DNA from: Chitinispirillales bacterium ANBcel5 | Lineage (GTDB): Bacteria; Fibrobacterota; Chitinivibrionia; Chitinivibrionales; Chitinispirillaceae | Assembly (NCBI GenBank): GCA_029688955.1 | Contig: JARUKZ010000013.1 | Coordinates: forward strand, 44,681-108,680 | DNA: 64,000 nucleotides | Direction: 5' to 3' | Shown: one piece after another, positions 8,279 through 17,778 of the stretch | Position numbering within the stretch: position 1 is the first letter of the stretch | How the letters are laid out: the number at the start of each line of letters is the position of its first letter | The notes under the pieces: generated by a model | Seen by the model: the letters and a program-made list of their open reading frames with translations, nothing else | Databases searched by the model: none | Told to the model about the DNA's origin: nothing | Made by a program: the position numbers and the translations under genes

Positions 8279-9847
8279 ATGGCAACACAGATCAACCCAG
8301 AGCTTAGCTTCAACGGTCTTACCGTACTCTACAAAATAGCCCAACAACTCGCTTCCGGCAACGAACTTGAGGAGATGATGTCTGCTATCTTGGAGATTTT
8401 GGAAAACAATGCTGGTATGAAGCGGGGAATGATTTCGATATTGAGTCCTAAAAAAGAGGAGCTTACGGTTGATGTGGCCAGGGGGATTTCTGAAAGCGAG
8501 AAGCGAAAAGGCCGCTACAAACCAGGCGAAGGAATCACCGGGCGTGTTGTTGCCTCCGGCAGACCGGTAGCAGTACCAACCCTTGAGAGTGAGCCAACAT
8601 TTTTGGATCGAACAGGAGCCCGTAAGGGGTTAAGGCAGTCTGATCTTTCCTTTCTCTGTGTACCCATCAAGGCCGAGGATGTAGTAGTGGGAGCGTTATC
8701 GGTGGATAAGCTTGCGGTTGAGGATGCGGTAACTTTGGAAGGTGAGCTGCGATTTCTGGAGGCTGTTGCTGATCTGATTGCTCAGGCTGTACAGTGCAGG
8801 CGACGTCAGTATGATCTTATTCAGGCATTGGAGAGAGAGAACACTGAACTGCGCCGCTCCCTTGAGGATAAAGGCAAACCGGATCAGATGATCGGTAACA
8901 GTTCAACAATGAGGGATGCCTATCGCCAAATCGCAATGGTTGCTCCATCCGTTACCTCGGTGCTTATACGGGGAGAGACGGGTACCGGAAAAGAGTTGGT
9001 GGCAAGGGCTATTCACCAAAAGAGCCCTCGTAAGGATAAGGCTTTTGTTGCTGTTAATTGTGCAGCTCTTCCTGAATCCCTTCTTGAGAGCGAACTTTTT
9101 GGTCATGAGAAGGGTTCATTCACCGGGGCAACTTCAAAGAGGATTGGACGTTTTGAAGCTGCCGATGGTGGCACATTGTTTCTGGATGAAATAGGGGAGA
9201 TGCCTCCCTCGGCTCAAAGTCGTCTTCTTAGGGCTATTCAGGAAAAAGAGTTTCAAAGAGTCGGGGGTACAGACGCAATAAAGGTGGATGTGCGCCTTAT
9301 CTGTGCTACAAACAGAAACCTTGAGTCTGATGTTCAGCAGGCACGATTTCGGGAAGATCTCTACTACAGGATAAATGTATTCACAATTATCCTCCCACCG
9401 CTGCGCGAACGCGGTGCCGATGTGTTGCTTCTTGCAGATTATTTTGTAAGAAAATATTCTAAACTCCATGATAAGCCCATAGAGAGAATTTCAACCCCTG
9501 CCATCGATATGATTTCTGCTTACCACTGGCCCGGTAATGTACGGGAGCTGGAAAATGTTATGGAGCGTTCGGTTATTGTAGCAACCGGAACTGTTATCGA
9601 TGGCCATGACCTTCCACCTACATTACAGGTCAAGGATATAGTTTCTCAAAGCAAACGGAAGGACACCTTTGATAATCTGGTTGCAGCGTATGAAAGGGAG
9701 CTTATAATTGATGCCCTTAAGGATAAAAAGGGAAATCAAACAGAAGCGGCGAAACTACTAGGAACCACTAAACGTATTATTCAGTATAAAATAAACAAGT
9801 ATAATATAGACTTTACGAGGTTTAAAGGTGGTGAGACTGAACTTTAG
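8279..9847 (+). CDS. NifA-like sigma-54-dependent transcriptional activator (GAF-AAA+-HTH)
   Basis: A GAF domain (about residues 15-170) with the [16 protein letters not shown] signature is followed by an AAA+ domain (about 205-435). This has Walker A GETGTGKE, the sigma-54 contact loop GSFTGA and Walker [13 protein letters not shown] Fis-type HTH (about 475-515, with [18 protein letters not shown]) ends the protein. The length (522) and order match NifA. The RBS AAGGGGAAG precedes ATG 8279. No nif genes are present. It converges on the PII/amtB operon across a shared terminator, so a nitrogen-limitation regulator is likely. It may also act on the candidate sigma-54 promoter at 1810. The oxygen-sensing interdomain cysteines of rhizobial NifA are not seen. 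Confidence 0.88.
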   Translation: MATQINPELSFNGLTVLYKIAQQLASGNELEEMMSAILEILENNAGMKRGMISILSPKKEELTVDVARGISESEKRKGRYKPGEGITGRVVASGRPVAVPTLESEPTFLDRTGARKGLRQSDLSFLCVPIKAEDVVVGALSVDKLAVEDAVTLEGELRFLEAVADLIAQAVQCRRRQYDLIQALERENTELRRSLEDKGKPDQMIGNSSTMRDAYRQIAMVAPSVTSVLIRGETGTGKELVARAIHQKSPRKDKAFVAVNCAALPESLLESELFGHEKGSFTGATSKRIGRFEAADGGTLFLDEIGEMPPSAQSRLLRAIQEKEFQRVGGTDAIKVDVRLICATNRNLESDVQQARFREDLYYRINVFTIILPPLRERGADVLLLADYFVRKYSKLHDKPIERISTPAIDMISAYHWPGNVRELENVMERSVIVATGTVIDGHDLPPTLQVKDIVSQSKRKDTFDNLVAAYERELIIDALKDKKGNQTEAAKLLGTTKRIIQYKINKYNIDFTRFKGGETEL

Positions 9848-9884
9848 GAATTATTCTACTATTCAGGTGGAAAACAAAGTTTAA

Positions 9885-9913
9885 AAAAGGAGCACAGTTG
9901 CTGCGCTCCTTTT
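9885..9913. terminator. Bidirectional hairpin terminator
   Basis: A 13-base-pair stem with one mismatch (9885-9897 with 9901-9913) is built around AAAAGGAGC and GCTCCTTTT. It has A residues on the left arm and T residues on the right, so it can stop transcription from both the activator gene and the convergent PII gene. Confidence 0.8.
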
Positions 9914-9931
9914 GGGTTTTGACTAAACGAT

Positions 9932-10273
9932 CTACCCTACAGCTTCGACGCCTTCTTCTCCGGTGCGTATTCTGATGCATCGTGGTAAATCGAGGATGAA
10001 AATTTTACCATCACCGATTTTTCCGGTTCTTGCACCCTTCGTTATTGCATCTACTGTGGGTTGCACAAATTCATCATTAACCGCTACTTCAATTCTAATT
10101 TTTTTTAGCAGGTTAACCTCTACTACATTGCCTCGATAGTTTTCTGTATATCCTGCCTGTTGACCGCACCCTATAACGTTGGTAACGGTCATTTTTCGTA
10201 TGTTGTTTGAAAATAAGGCTTCCTTCACATCGGGCAGTTTTGTCGGTTGAATAATAGCAATAACCAATTTCAT
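9932..10273 (-). CDS. glnK: PII nitrogen regulatory protein (GlnB/GlnK family)
   Basis: This 113-residue protein has the PII fold signatures: T-loop sequence GYTENYRG (residues 41-48), the B-loop [10 protein letters not shown] and the C-terminal IRIRTGE. It signals 2-oxoglutarate and ATP/ADP status and, with AmtB next door, would block the channel when nitrogen is sufficient. The residue aligned with the uridylylated Tyr51 of E. coli GlnB is Val (NVV, residues 49-51), so covalent control at that site is not possible. The amtB linkage (17-base gap) favours the name glnK. A good RBS AAGGAGAT precedes the ATG. It is the last gene of an operon starting at 12725. Confidence 0.93.
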   Translation of the reverse strand: MKLVIAIIQPTKLPDVKEALFSNNIRKMTVTNVIGCGQQAGYTENYRGNVVEVNLLKKIRIEVAVNDEFVQPTVDAITKGARTGKIGDGKIFILDLPRCIRIRTGEEGVEAVG

Positions 10274-10290
10274 ATCATCTCCTTGTTTTT

Positions 10291-11637
10291 TTAATTTTCG
10301 GTGTTAAAGATTTGGAAACCGGCATATGCTTCAAGTCCATGTTCCCCGATATCTAGTCCCTGAAGTTCTTCTTCTTCGCTTACCCTGAGTCCAACAGTTC
10401 TCTTAATTACTGTAAAAAGAATCAGTGCCATAACAAATGCCCAAATAAACACACTCACGACTCCTATAAGCTGGACCCCAACAGGACCAAACCCACCACC
10501 AAAGAAAAGGCCGTTTACACCGCCATATTGTTCCTGGGCAAACAAGCCAGCGGCAATGGTTCCAAATGCGCCGCATACACCATGAACACTGATTGCACCA
10601 ACCGGATCGTCTATTTTTAAAACTTTGTCGATAAAAAGAACAGAAAAGACCACAATCACTCCACCAATCAGACCAATGATTACTGCACTTAAGGGTGAAA
10701 CATCTGCACAAGGGGCAGTGATCGATACCAGGCCGGCGAGAGCACCGTTTAAGGCCATGGATGCGTCAGGTTTACCTAGTACAATCCATGCTGTGATCAT
10801 TGCGGCAAGAGCTCCAGATGCTGCAGCAAGATTAGTGGTTACAGCTATGCGCCCGATTGAAAGGTCGGTAGCTGCAGTGGTTGAACCGGCATTAAATCCA
10901 TACCACCCAAACCATAAAATAAATACTCCAAGAGCTGCCAGAGGGATATTGTGACCCATAATAGCTCTGGATTTTTTATCCTTCCCGTATTTACCAAGAC
11001 GTGGGCCCAAGATGATCGCTCCAGCAAGAGCTGCCCATCCACCTACAGAGTGTACTACAGTTGATCCGGCAAAGTCGATAAAACCAAGGTTCTCAAGCCA
11101 GCCTTCCCCGTTAAAGAGTCCGCCCCATGCCCAATGGCCCGATATTGGGTAAATAACGGCAGAAATGATTATACTATAGAAAATATAGGCACTGAATTTA
11201 GTTCTTTCTGCCATAGCACCGGATACGATTGTTGCAGCTGTTGCAGCGAAAACTGTTTGGAAGATAAAAAAGGCAAAAGGCCAGTCGGCTATATCAGGGA
11301 TCGCATCGGTAAGGAAAAATCCACTGGTTCCGACAACACCACCCATCGTGGTCCCAAACATTAAACCAAACCCAAGTACCCAAAAACCAAGTGAGCCCAG
11401 GGAAAAGTCCATCAGATTTTTCATCATTATATTGACACTGTTTTTAGCCCGGGTGAAACCTGACTCAACCATCGCAAAACCAGCTTGCATAAAAAATACC
11501 ATAAACGCGGCGATAAGTGTCCAGGCTGTATCAAGAGAATCCTGAAGATGACCAATGGTTACATTGTCTTCTGCAAAAGTAGGCCAGGCAGAAAATAATA
11601 GCACAGTTAAAGCAATTTTTAATTGTATAGTTTTCAT
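10291..11637 (-). CDS. amtB: Ammonium transporter AmtB
   Basis: This is a 448-residue Amt/Mep/Rh family channel. The N-terminus is a cleavable signal peptide (about residues 1-22, ending TFAED), as in E. coli AmtB, followed by about eleven hydrophobic helices. The twin pore histidines are visible in TVVHSVGGW and [10 protein letters not shown]. The segments [11 protein letters not shown] and [11 protein letters not shown] are also characteristic. It conducts ammonium across the inner membrane and binds PII. It sits between the outer-membrane channel gene and the PII gene, 17 bases from each, so all three are probably one transcript from the sigma-54 promoter at 12793. Confidence 0.96.
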   Translation of the reverse strand: MKTIQLKIALTVLLFSAWPTFAEDNVTIGHLQDSLDTAWTLIAAFMVFFMQAGFAMVESGFTRAKNSVNIMMKNLMDFSLGSLGFWVLGFGLMFGTTMGGVVGTSGFFLTDAIPDIADWPFAFFIFQTVFAATAATIVSGAMAERTKFSAYIFYSIIISAVIYPISGHWAWGGLFNGEGWLENLGFIDFAGSTVVHSVGGWAALAGAIILGPRLGKYGKDKKSRAIMGHNIPLAALGVFILWFGWYGFNAGSTTAATDLSIGRIAVTTNLAAASGALAAMITAWIVLGKPDASMALNGALAGLVSITAPCADVSPLSAVIIGLIGGVIVVFSVLFIDKVLKIDDPVGAISVHGVCGAFGTIAAGLFAQEQYGGVNGLFFGGGFGPVGVQLIGVVSVFIWAFVMALILFTVIKRTVGLRVSEEEELQGLDIGEHGLEAYAGFQIFNTEN

Positions 11638-11654
11638 GAGTAGACGCCTTATTG

Positions 11655-12725
11655 TTAGAATGAAACAATTATCTCCATGCCAAGAGCATAACCAGGATCT
11701 TCACTGTTTGTGGGAAATGCCGCTTGTCCCCAAATCCACCATTCAACTCCATCTGCAGGGAATACATAGAATGTTGGTACTAACCACACCTCATTATCAT
11801 CATCGTCATCAAGAACAAACCAGTGGTATTCAATTGGTAACCCAAAGGCTACAACATCGTTAAAGGCGTAGCCGGGTTCAAAGTAGAAAAACATTTCATC
11901 TTCAATACCAAAAAGTGGCGACTCTGGAGAGTTAATCTCATCAAAATCAAACAGTCGATAAAAAGCAAATGCGGTGTAGAAATTTGCCATTTCCATATAG
12001 GGCTCAACAAGTAATGTGAGTACATTGTATCTATCCTCAGCTCCATAGTTTGTAAATCCTATATCTGCTTTGATATCCAACATTCCAAAGCTGCCATTGT
12101 ACTCTGCTCCACCAAAGAGATTAAATCCACTGAAATCTTCAAGGGCACTGCCCCTGATACCGTAAGCTAAAGAGAGTGAATGGTTTTCGTTAATGCCAAT
12201 TGAACTTACACCTATTGCATCAACGGTGTTGTAATCAACATCAGCGACTCCCAGAATTAGCTCTTGAGTAACAGAGCCTAAGTCCAATGAATAACTTAAA
12301 CCTCTTGTAAAGCTCTCAGGTGTAATCATACTACGTCTTTTATAGAAGTAGTAGTCAAATGTGCCAAATTGATATACCAAGTCCCCAACACTGAACGTGC
12401 CGTATGGACTGGCGTAGGTTACATCAAACCCGTCAATGTTTACCTGTAACCATCTCTCAGATGGGTCACCCTGGCCTGCAGGAATACGGCCACCTGAGGG
12501 AGCGTAAGCGTCTGAGTTTACCGTTACATATAAATTCGCACTGACATTGTCGCTAAAAATGAATTCTGCCCCTAAATCGAGCTCAGAATTGGTGAAATAA
12601 TTTCCGCTGAAATCTGTCCATACATCTGTATCGAGATACCCACTGATAGATAGGTCAGGTTGGGAGCTCACAGGTAGAATAAGGACCAAAACACATAAGG
12701 TTAAACAACTAATAGTAAAGCGCAT
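11655..12725 (-). CDS. Outer-membrane beta-barrel protein linked to AmtB
   Basis: The start is ATG 12725, with AAGGG upstream. The frame extends further, but the sequence before it lacks a signal peptide and covers the promoter. Residues 1 to about 21 are a signal peptide ending VSSQPD. The rest is rich in alternating aromatic and polar stretches typical of a beta-barrel and ends in Phe, the usual C-terminal outer-membrane assembly signal. An acidic patch (LDDDDDNE) lies near residue 305. I do not recognise a named porin family. Being first in the sigma-54 operon with amtB and PII, it may help ammonium or another nitrogen compound cross the outer membrane; this is inference from context. Confidence 0.7.
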   Translation of the reverse strand: MRFTISCLTLCVLVLILPVSSQPDLSISGYLDTDVWTDFSGNYFTNSELDLGAEFIFSDNVSANLYVTVNSDAYAPSGGRIPAGQGDPSERWLQVNIDGFDVTYASPYGTFSVGDLVYQFGTFDYYFYKRRSMITPESFTRGLSYSLDLGSVTQELILGVADVDYNTVDAIGVSSIGINENHSLSLAYGIRGSALEDFSGFNLFGGAEYNGSFGMLDIKADIGFTNYGAEDRYNVLTLLVEPYMEMANFYTAFAFYRLFDFDEINSPESPLFGIEDEMFFYFEPGYAFNDVVAFGLPIEYHWFVLDDDDDNEVWLVPTFYVFPADGVEWWIWGQAAFPTNSEDPGYALGMEIIVSF

Positions 12726-12792
12726 ATAATCTACCCTTTCATAAAAAAAAGAATTACATAAGTTAATAAGTTGCAACTTGTCGGGAGAAATA

Positions 12793-12808
12793 TGCAACAG
12801 ATGTGCCA
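12793..12808 (-). promoter_or_regulatory. Sigma-54 promoter of the OMP-amtB-PII operon
   Basis: Read on the minus strand the sequence is TGGCACATCTGTTGCA: perfect TGGCAC and TTGCA boxes with the correct spacing (GG to GC, ten bases). The predicted start is near 12782, about 57 bases before the ATG. I found no convincing NifA-type TGT-N10-ACA upstream site. Confidence 0.88.
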
Positions 12809-13013
12809 ATCAAAAGAAAGGTGTTTTCGGGGCTAAAAAAGGCACTTAGATGAAGAAATCGTAACACAAAAAAGTATCAGGTACAATTACGTAGCACAAT
12901 AATGGTATTCAAGGCAAGGGGTAAAGAGGAACTCTGATTATAATCAGTAAAATGAAGACAAATCTTGGAGATTACGTATAAATAGGTCAGCTAAATACAA
13001 CAGAAAAAAAGAA

Positions 13014-14792
13014 TCAGGAGGCTTCACTGAAAGTATTTTTACTCTGATTTAAGTAATTATAAAGAGTAGCCCGACCTACACCAAGCATCCTTGCGGCTTT
13101 TGCTTTGTTGCCACCGCTCTTTATTAATGCGTCTTTTACAGTATCATTACTAAGTTTAGGTTTTCGACCAACTTTAAGAGGTGTACTGGAGGAGATTGTT
13201 TCATTTTTGGGGGCAGAGATAAGTTCCGGAGGAAGGTGGTTAGGTAAAATTACTGAATCATGACATTTTATTAGACAGAATTGAATAGCATTTTGGAGTT
13301 GACGTACGTTTCCTGGCCAATTATAGTCCATCATTACTGAAATTGCTTCTTTAGAAAAAGAAACAGAATCCCTTGAAAGCTTTTTGCCTATATCCTTTAA
13401 AAAGTGATTTGCAAGTAAGGGTATGTCATTTCTTCTTTCTCTAAGTGGAGGCATCTGTACAGGGATTACGGCGAGCCTGTAGTACAAATCTTCCCTAAAT
13501 TGGTCCAACCCTACTAACTCCATCAGGTCTTTATTACTTGCACTAACGATTCTAACGTTTACTTTCTTGGGTGATTCGCTACCAACAGGCTCAAAAGTAC
13601 CTTCCTGAATAACCCGTAACAGTTTTACCTGCATTTGCTTAGGTAATTCTGCGACTTCGTCCAAAAAAAGCGTACCGCCATCAGCAAGCTCAAAGCGCCC
13701 CTTTTTGTCTCTTATAGCTCCGGTAAATGCTCCCTTAACATGGCCAAACAGCTCGCTTTCAAGTGTACCTTCGGGTATCGCGCCACAGTTAAGCGCAATG
13801 AAAGGGTGATCTCTCCGGGAACTTTCGTTGTGAATTGCTTTTGCAACCAACTCCTTTCCCGTACCGCTTTCACCAGATATTATAACCGAAAAATCACTGT
13901 GTGCTAAATCTTTAATGAGCTCATAAATTGCAACCATTTTATAGTCTTGTCCTATGATACCAGAAAATTTTTCCGATTCCCCAAGTTTCATCTCAAGTTC
14001 TTTAACTCTGGTTTCATCACTAAAGGTAGCGATAGCACCTGTTACATTGCCATCATCATCTAAAAGAGGGGTTCGTGTCACCTTTAGTTCCATACGCCGA
14101 CTTTCATGATTGAAAAAGACTGTAGAGTAAGCGGCTTTGGGAAGCTTATCGAAGGTGCCTTCTTCACAGAAAGAACAGTATTCACCACAAAAGTTTGGGG
14201 TAAAAAGGTCATGGCAGTCTTTGCCCAGAACCTGGTTTTGGGGTATACCTGTGATCGTTTCGGCGCTTTTGTTAAAGAAAAAAATTCTTCGGTCAAGATC
14301 GTGAGCAATTATGCCTTCCTGTAGACTATCAATAATGTTTTTAAGATAGATACGTTGGCTTAGAAGGGTAGAGCAGTAACCATCTTTGAAAAAATTATCT
14401 ACTTTGTTTTCGATGTAAGTAATATAGGATTTAAAATCAAAGCTTTGCCATGATGAATCCCCAATGTTTTCGACGGGGTCTTTAATGTCCCAGTTTATGA
14501 TTGGTGGAACTCCGGTAAAAACCGGGCAACGTTTTTTAACGTCTACTCCCAAAGTAATAACAAGGTCTACAGGTAGATCATTTATACTGTCAATTGATAT
14601 ACTCGTATTTTCGGTTGTTTTGATACCGTGGCTTTCAAGCAAATCTGAAATCCAGGGAGGAGTTGGTGGCGCTTCAAGCCCTATACTTATTGCTCTGATA
14701 TTCTCCGGAGAAGAGTTATTTATTACAGATTCAATTACTTTGCCTTTAAATACGTTGTCGCTGTCAATTATAAGTATATGAGTAGGCTCCAT
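13014..14792 (-). CDS. Sigma-54 activator with ArsC/LMW-phosphatase-like sensor and PAS domain
   Basis: Domain order in 592 residues: an N-terminal region (about 1-135) resembling thioredoxin-type arsenate reductase or low-molecular-weight phosphatase, with [15 protein letters not shown] and a W-D-I-K-D-P stretch, but without the catalytic C-x5-R loop. A PAS domain (about 150-265) contains a Cys-rich insert [12 protein letters not shown]. The AAA+ domain (about 285-510) has [15 protein letters not shown] and [12 protein letters not shown] Fis-type HTH ([19 protein letters not shown]) ends the protein. The dead phosphatase-like domain may bind an oxyanion and the PAS cysteines may hold a metal or heme; both are inference. 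It follows ptsI by 64 bases on the same strand. Its targets are unknown. Confidence 0.8.
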   Translation of the reverse strand: MEPTHILIIDSDNVFKGKVIESVINNSSPENIRAISIGLEAPPTPPWISDLLESHGIKTTENTSISIDSINDLPVDLVITLGVDVKKRCPVFTGVPPIINWDIKDPVENIGDSSWQSFDFKSYITYIENKVDNFFKDGYCSTLLSQRIYLKNIIDSLQEGIIAHDLDRRIFFFNKSAETITGIPQNQVLGKDCHDLFTPNFCGEYCSFCEEGTFDKLPKAAYSTVFFNHESRRMELKVTRTPLLDDDGNVTGAIATFSDETRVKELEMKLGESEKFSGIIGQDYKMVAIYELIKDLAHSDFSVIISGESGTGKELVAKAIHNESSRRDHPFIALNCGAIPEGTLESELFGHVKGAFTGAIRDKKGRFELADGGTLFLDEVAELPKQMQVKLLRVIQEGTFEPVGSESPKKVNVRIVSASNKDLMELVGLDQFREDLYYRLAVIPVQMPPLRERRNDIPLLANHFLKDIGKKLSRDSVSFSKEAISVMMDYNWPGNVRQLQNAIQFCLIKCHDSVILPNHLPPELISAPKNETISSSTPLKVGRKPKLSNDTVKDALIKSGGNKAKAARMLGVGRATLYNYLNQSKNTFSEAS

Positions 14793-14856
14793 ATATTCTC
14801 CGGAAAAATTGCGGTGTATAACAAAAGTTTAAAGCACATTCAAAATAAATAATGGT

Positions 14857-16512
14857 TCAATCTAAGGTAATAATTCCTGAGTGCTTTGCTAATTCGTTTC
14901 GAACCTTTGGGATAAGTCGTGGGGTCACACTCAAAATAGTGATTCCTGCAGAGATCAGTTTTGAGGGAATGTTTTCTCTGCCAGCCATCTCACCGCAAAT
15001 AGATAATGGTTTATTTTGTTTTTTGGCTTCAAGAGCAATGTTTCTCAATAAATCCCATATTACAGGATGTTCGGGGTCATATTCATTGTTAACAAGTTCA
15101 TTTCCTCTGTCTATAGCAAAGAGGTATTGTATCAGATCATTTGAGCCAATGCTGGCAAAATCAATTAGCTTAAGTATTTCTGATGCCTGAAGAAATGAAC
15201 TGGGGGTTTCAAACATCGCTCCAAATTCAATGTTTTCAACCGAGCTGTTGCATGAAGAAAGGATCTCTTTTGTTATATCAAGAAGTTGTTTCATTTGAAA
15301 GCTATCAACAACCATAGGAAACATAATTTTAATTTTGGTATGTTGGCCTACTCTTGCCAGGGCTTTAAGCTGAGTACTAAGAATATCAGGATTCCCAAGA
15401 AGGAAACGTGAACCACGCCATCCAAGAAATGGGTTGTCTTCCTGTTTCAACTTCATGAAAGGTAGTTGTTTATCCCCACCAGCATCAAGAAGTCTGAATG
15501 TAACAGGCTTTCCTGCCATTAGGTTTACTATTTCATGATAAAAATGATATTGTTCATCTTCACTTATAATACGATTATGCTTTATAAAGAGCATTTCTGT
15601 TCGCAAAAGCCCTATGCCATCTGCTTTAACTTTCTTAGCATGCTGTACATCTCCAAGTGTACTTGCATTTGCAAAAACCTGCATTCCTTTGGGGGTATTA
15701 AGGATACAAAGTGCACCTGTTTCAACCTGTTCTACCCTTATTAAGGAGTTTTCAATGTCTTCATCAGGATTTAGATAAATTTCACTATCGTCTCCGTTTA
15801 TCAAAATTTTGTCATTACACTGTACGTAGTCCAGTAACCCTGAAATACCTGATACCGCTGGAATACCCAATGAACGTGCAATAATAGCAGCATGGGAAGT
15901 GATACCACCTCTTTCGGTAACAATACCCAGCACTTTTTCCATATTCATGTTTACCAGCATCCCTGCTGTCAATTCTTCGGCGACAATAATTTTATTTTTA
16001 CCATTGGTGCATTCTTTGTGCCCAATACAGATGAAGCCGCTTTTTTTGTCCCCAAGCCTGTTCAGAACTCTTCGTTTAATTTCACCAATATCTGTAGATC
16101 TTTCACGAAAATACTGCTCATCAAACCCTGCAAACTTCTCTTCATAGCTACCAAAAACCTCATGAACAGCCCACTGAACATTTTTACGCTCTTTAGTGAC
16201 ATTCTCTCTTATAGCATTCAAAATTTGAGGGTCATTGAGGATATGCTTTTGGGTTAAAAAGATTTCTGCTTCAGCTTTACCAATGTTTTTAGCAACGTTA
16301 CGGGCTATGCGGTTAAGTTCATGGCTACAGATCTCAACCACTTCCTCGAAACGCCGCAATTCCTCTTCGACAGCTTTATCGGTAGAAAGGGAATACTTAG
16401 CTACGGACCTGTATCGTTCAGGCGAGTATATGCAGGCTAATCCAACTGAACGTCCACTGTTTATGGAAATTCCTTTAAATCGTTTGTTTACTATTGGATC
16501 CTTTAAAATCAT
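14857..16512 (-). CDS. ptsI: PTS enzyme I (phosphoenolpyruvate-protein phosphotransferase)
   Basis: This 551-residue protein is full length for enzyme I. The phospho-His segment GGITSHAAIIARSLGIP is at about residues 198-214. The PEP-binding barrel contains GIGLLRTEMLF, FRLLDAGGDKQ, FGAMFETPS and the active-site Cys in SICGEMAG near residue 505. It transfers phosphate from PEP to HPr. No HPr, EIIA or sugar permease lies in the window, so a regulatory phosphorelay or distant partners are likely. It starts two bases after the TIGR02757 gene ends, with AAAGGT upstream of the ATG, and is followed by the sigma-54 activator. Confidence 0.94.
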   Translation of the reverse strand: MILKDPIVNKRFKGISINSGRSVGLACIYSPERYRSVAKYSLSTDKAVEEELRRFEEVVEICSHELNRIARNVAKNIGKAEAEIFLTQKHILNDPQILNAIRENVTKERKNVQWAVHEVFGSYEEKFAGFDEQYFRERSTDIGEIKRRVLNRLGDKKSGFICIGHKECTNGKNKIIVAEELTAGMLVNMNMEKVLGIVTERGGITSHAAIIARSLGIPAVSGISGLLDYVQCNDKILINGDDSEIYLNPDEDIENSLIRVEQVETGALCILNTPKGMQVFANASTLGDVQHAKKVKADGIGLLRTEMLFIKHNRIISEDEQYHFYHEIVNLMAGKPVTFRLLDAGGDKQLPFMKLKQEDNPFLGWRGSRFLLGNPDILSTQLKALARVGQHTKIKIMFPMVVDSFQMKQLLDITKEILSSCNSSVENIEFGAMFETPSSFLQASEILKLIDFASIGSNDLIQYLFAIDRGNELVNNEYDPEHPVIWDLLRNIALEAKKQNKPLSICGEMAGRENIPSKLISAGITILSVTPRLIPKVRNELAKHSGIITLD

Positions 16513-16514
16513 AC

Positions 16515-17333
16515 CTAAACCTTTCTGAATGCTAGAATGCCTGCTCTGCAGAGAGAGAAATCAAATCTAACCGGATCACTAGAATCAATGTTTCTGAAAA
16601 AATCCGTGATCTCTTCGGCCATTCTCCAATCGGCTACGTTTCGTTTAGTTATTCCATAGTGACGGGCTATTTTTGCCACATGGGTGTCAACTGGATATAA
16701 AAGCAGGGACGGAGAAATGTTTTTCCATATACCCAAATCGATCCCGTCTTGTTTTCGAATCATCCAGCGTAAATACAATAAAAGCCGTTTACATGCGCTC
16801 CCTTTTTCCGGTGAGGAGACAAGGTATTCAAAACCCCTTTTTATTTCTCCGTACTTTCTTGCTTCCCTGTGTATTTCATTGGTAAAAACAGTAAGGGCAC
16901 TCCTTAAATTTTGGCCCCTTTTAATCTCCCGGGCAAAAAGACTTCCCAGGGAACCATACTGTTTTATAAGATCTCCCACAGACTGGAAAAAAAGGGCTAA
17001 GTCGTAACCACTGTTAAATCTATGCTTAAAACTAAGGAGGTGCTCTTTTTTTTCATAGAAGGTGGTGTTTATACAGAAACTCAAAGGCCTGTTATCGATC
17101 ATTTGGTTTAGTCTTTGTATGCTTTTTATGATCATTTCAACCCGACCATAGGCAAGAAGAGAGCAGTAAAGGCCTGCGACCTCAAGATCTTTAGGGCTTT
17201 TGTGCTCATGAACACATACCAGAGGGTCTAAACCAAGATACTTTGGGTGATGAAACCTTCTATAGATTTGCTCAAAATGCTTTATGGCGTCTGACTTCTT
17301 TTTGAAATTACCCACAATTTCACACCCAACCAC
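16515..17333 (-). CDS. TIGR02757 (DUF2400) family protein
   Basis: These 272 residues carry family landmarks: P-x-Y-L-G-L-D-P-L near residue 32, the E-V-A-G-L-Y-C-S-L-L-A-Y-G-R segment, SACKRLLLYLRWMIRK and PVDTHVAKIARHYG. The basic R-K and D-T-H motifs suggest a helix-hairpin-helix-like DNA-glycosylase fold, but the function is not established. The start is a GTG at 17333 with no clear ribosome binding site, so the exact start is uncertain. It is the first gene of a likely operon with ptsI. Confidence 0.8.
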   Translation of the reverse strand: MVGCEIVGNFKKKSDAIKHFEQIYRRFHHPKYLGLDPLVCVHEHKSPKDLEVAGLYCSLLAYGRVEMIIKSIQRLNQMIDNRPLSFCINTTFYEKKEHLLSFKHRFNSGYDLALFFQSVGDLIKQYGSLGSLFAREIKRGQNLRSALTVFTNEIHREARKYGEIKRGFEYLVSSPEKGSACKRLLLYLRWMIRKQDGIDLGIWKNISPSLLLYPVDTHVAKIARHYGITKRNVADWRMAEEITDFFRNIDSSDPVRFDFSLCRAGILAFRKV

Positions 17334-17730
17334 TATGAAAAACGATGTTTGTTACATTTTAACACTTCGTTTGAAAGATAAAATAGTTGTTGTGTATAGA
17401 AAGATTTGACTGTTTTTTGCTTGAAGCTGTAACCTATTATCGCGGCTAACTCTAATAGCTGCTTTTTTTAATTCAGCCTGATGATATCCGTTGTTTCTAA
17501 TTTAGAGGAAAAAGGTCGATAAAACCTACGGTTCTTTGCTGTAATTGTTTTAAAATGTACCTTGGCTGTATATAGTGTATTCTACTCAGTAGGTACCACT
17601 ATGTGATGGAGTGTTTTTTGGGGCTTGGTCAAAGGACTTGATGATATGTCCCCTCAGCAACTTGCTGTTATGAACGCACTTAGGAAAAAGGGCGCTGTTG
17701 GACCACTTTGGGAGTTTCTTTTGGAGTAAA
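17334..17730. other. Gene-poor gap with possible coding remnant
   Basis: No convincing full gene lies here. A short plus-strand frame at 17646-17729 encodes 27 residues (MSPQQLAVMNALRKKGAVGP and seven more) and is open in frame for some 14 codons further upstream without a start. It looks like the tail of a lost gene or a small peptide gene; I do not recognise it. No RBS decides the matter. Confidence 0.3.
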
Positions 17731-17755
17731 AGGGCGTGCATTATCTGCACGCCCT
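17731..17755 (-). terminator. Hairpin terminator after aminopeptidase gene
   Basis: A perfect 10-base-pair stem, AGGGCGTGCA with TGCACGCCCT around a TTATC loop, lies 24 bases beyond the stop of the minus-strand aminopeptidase gene. The minus-strand T run after the stem is short (TTTT with the adjacent bases). Confidence 0.6.
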
Positions 17756-17778
17756 GAAAAAAAACTATATCTTTTTGC

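Noticed and set aside
8279..12809. Nitrogen fixation cluster
   Set aside because: The activator is NifA-like and amtB/PII are present, but no nitrogenase or cofactor gene is in the window; general nitrogen control is the safer reading.
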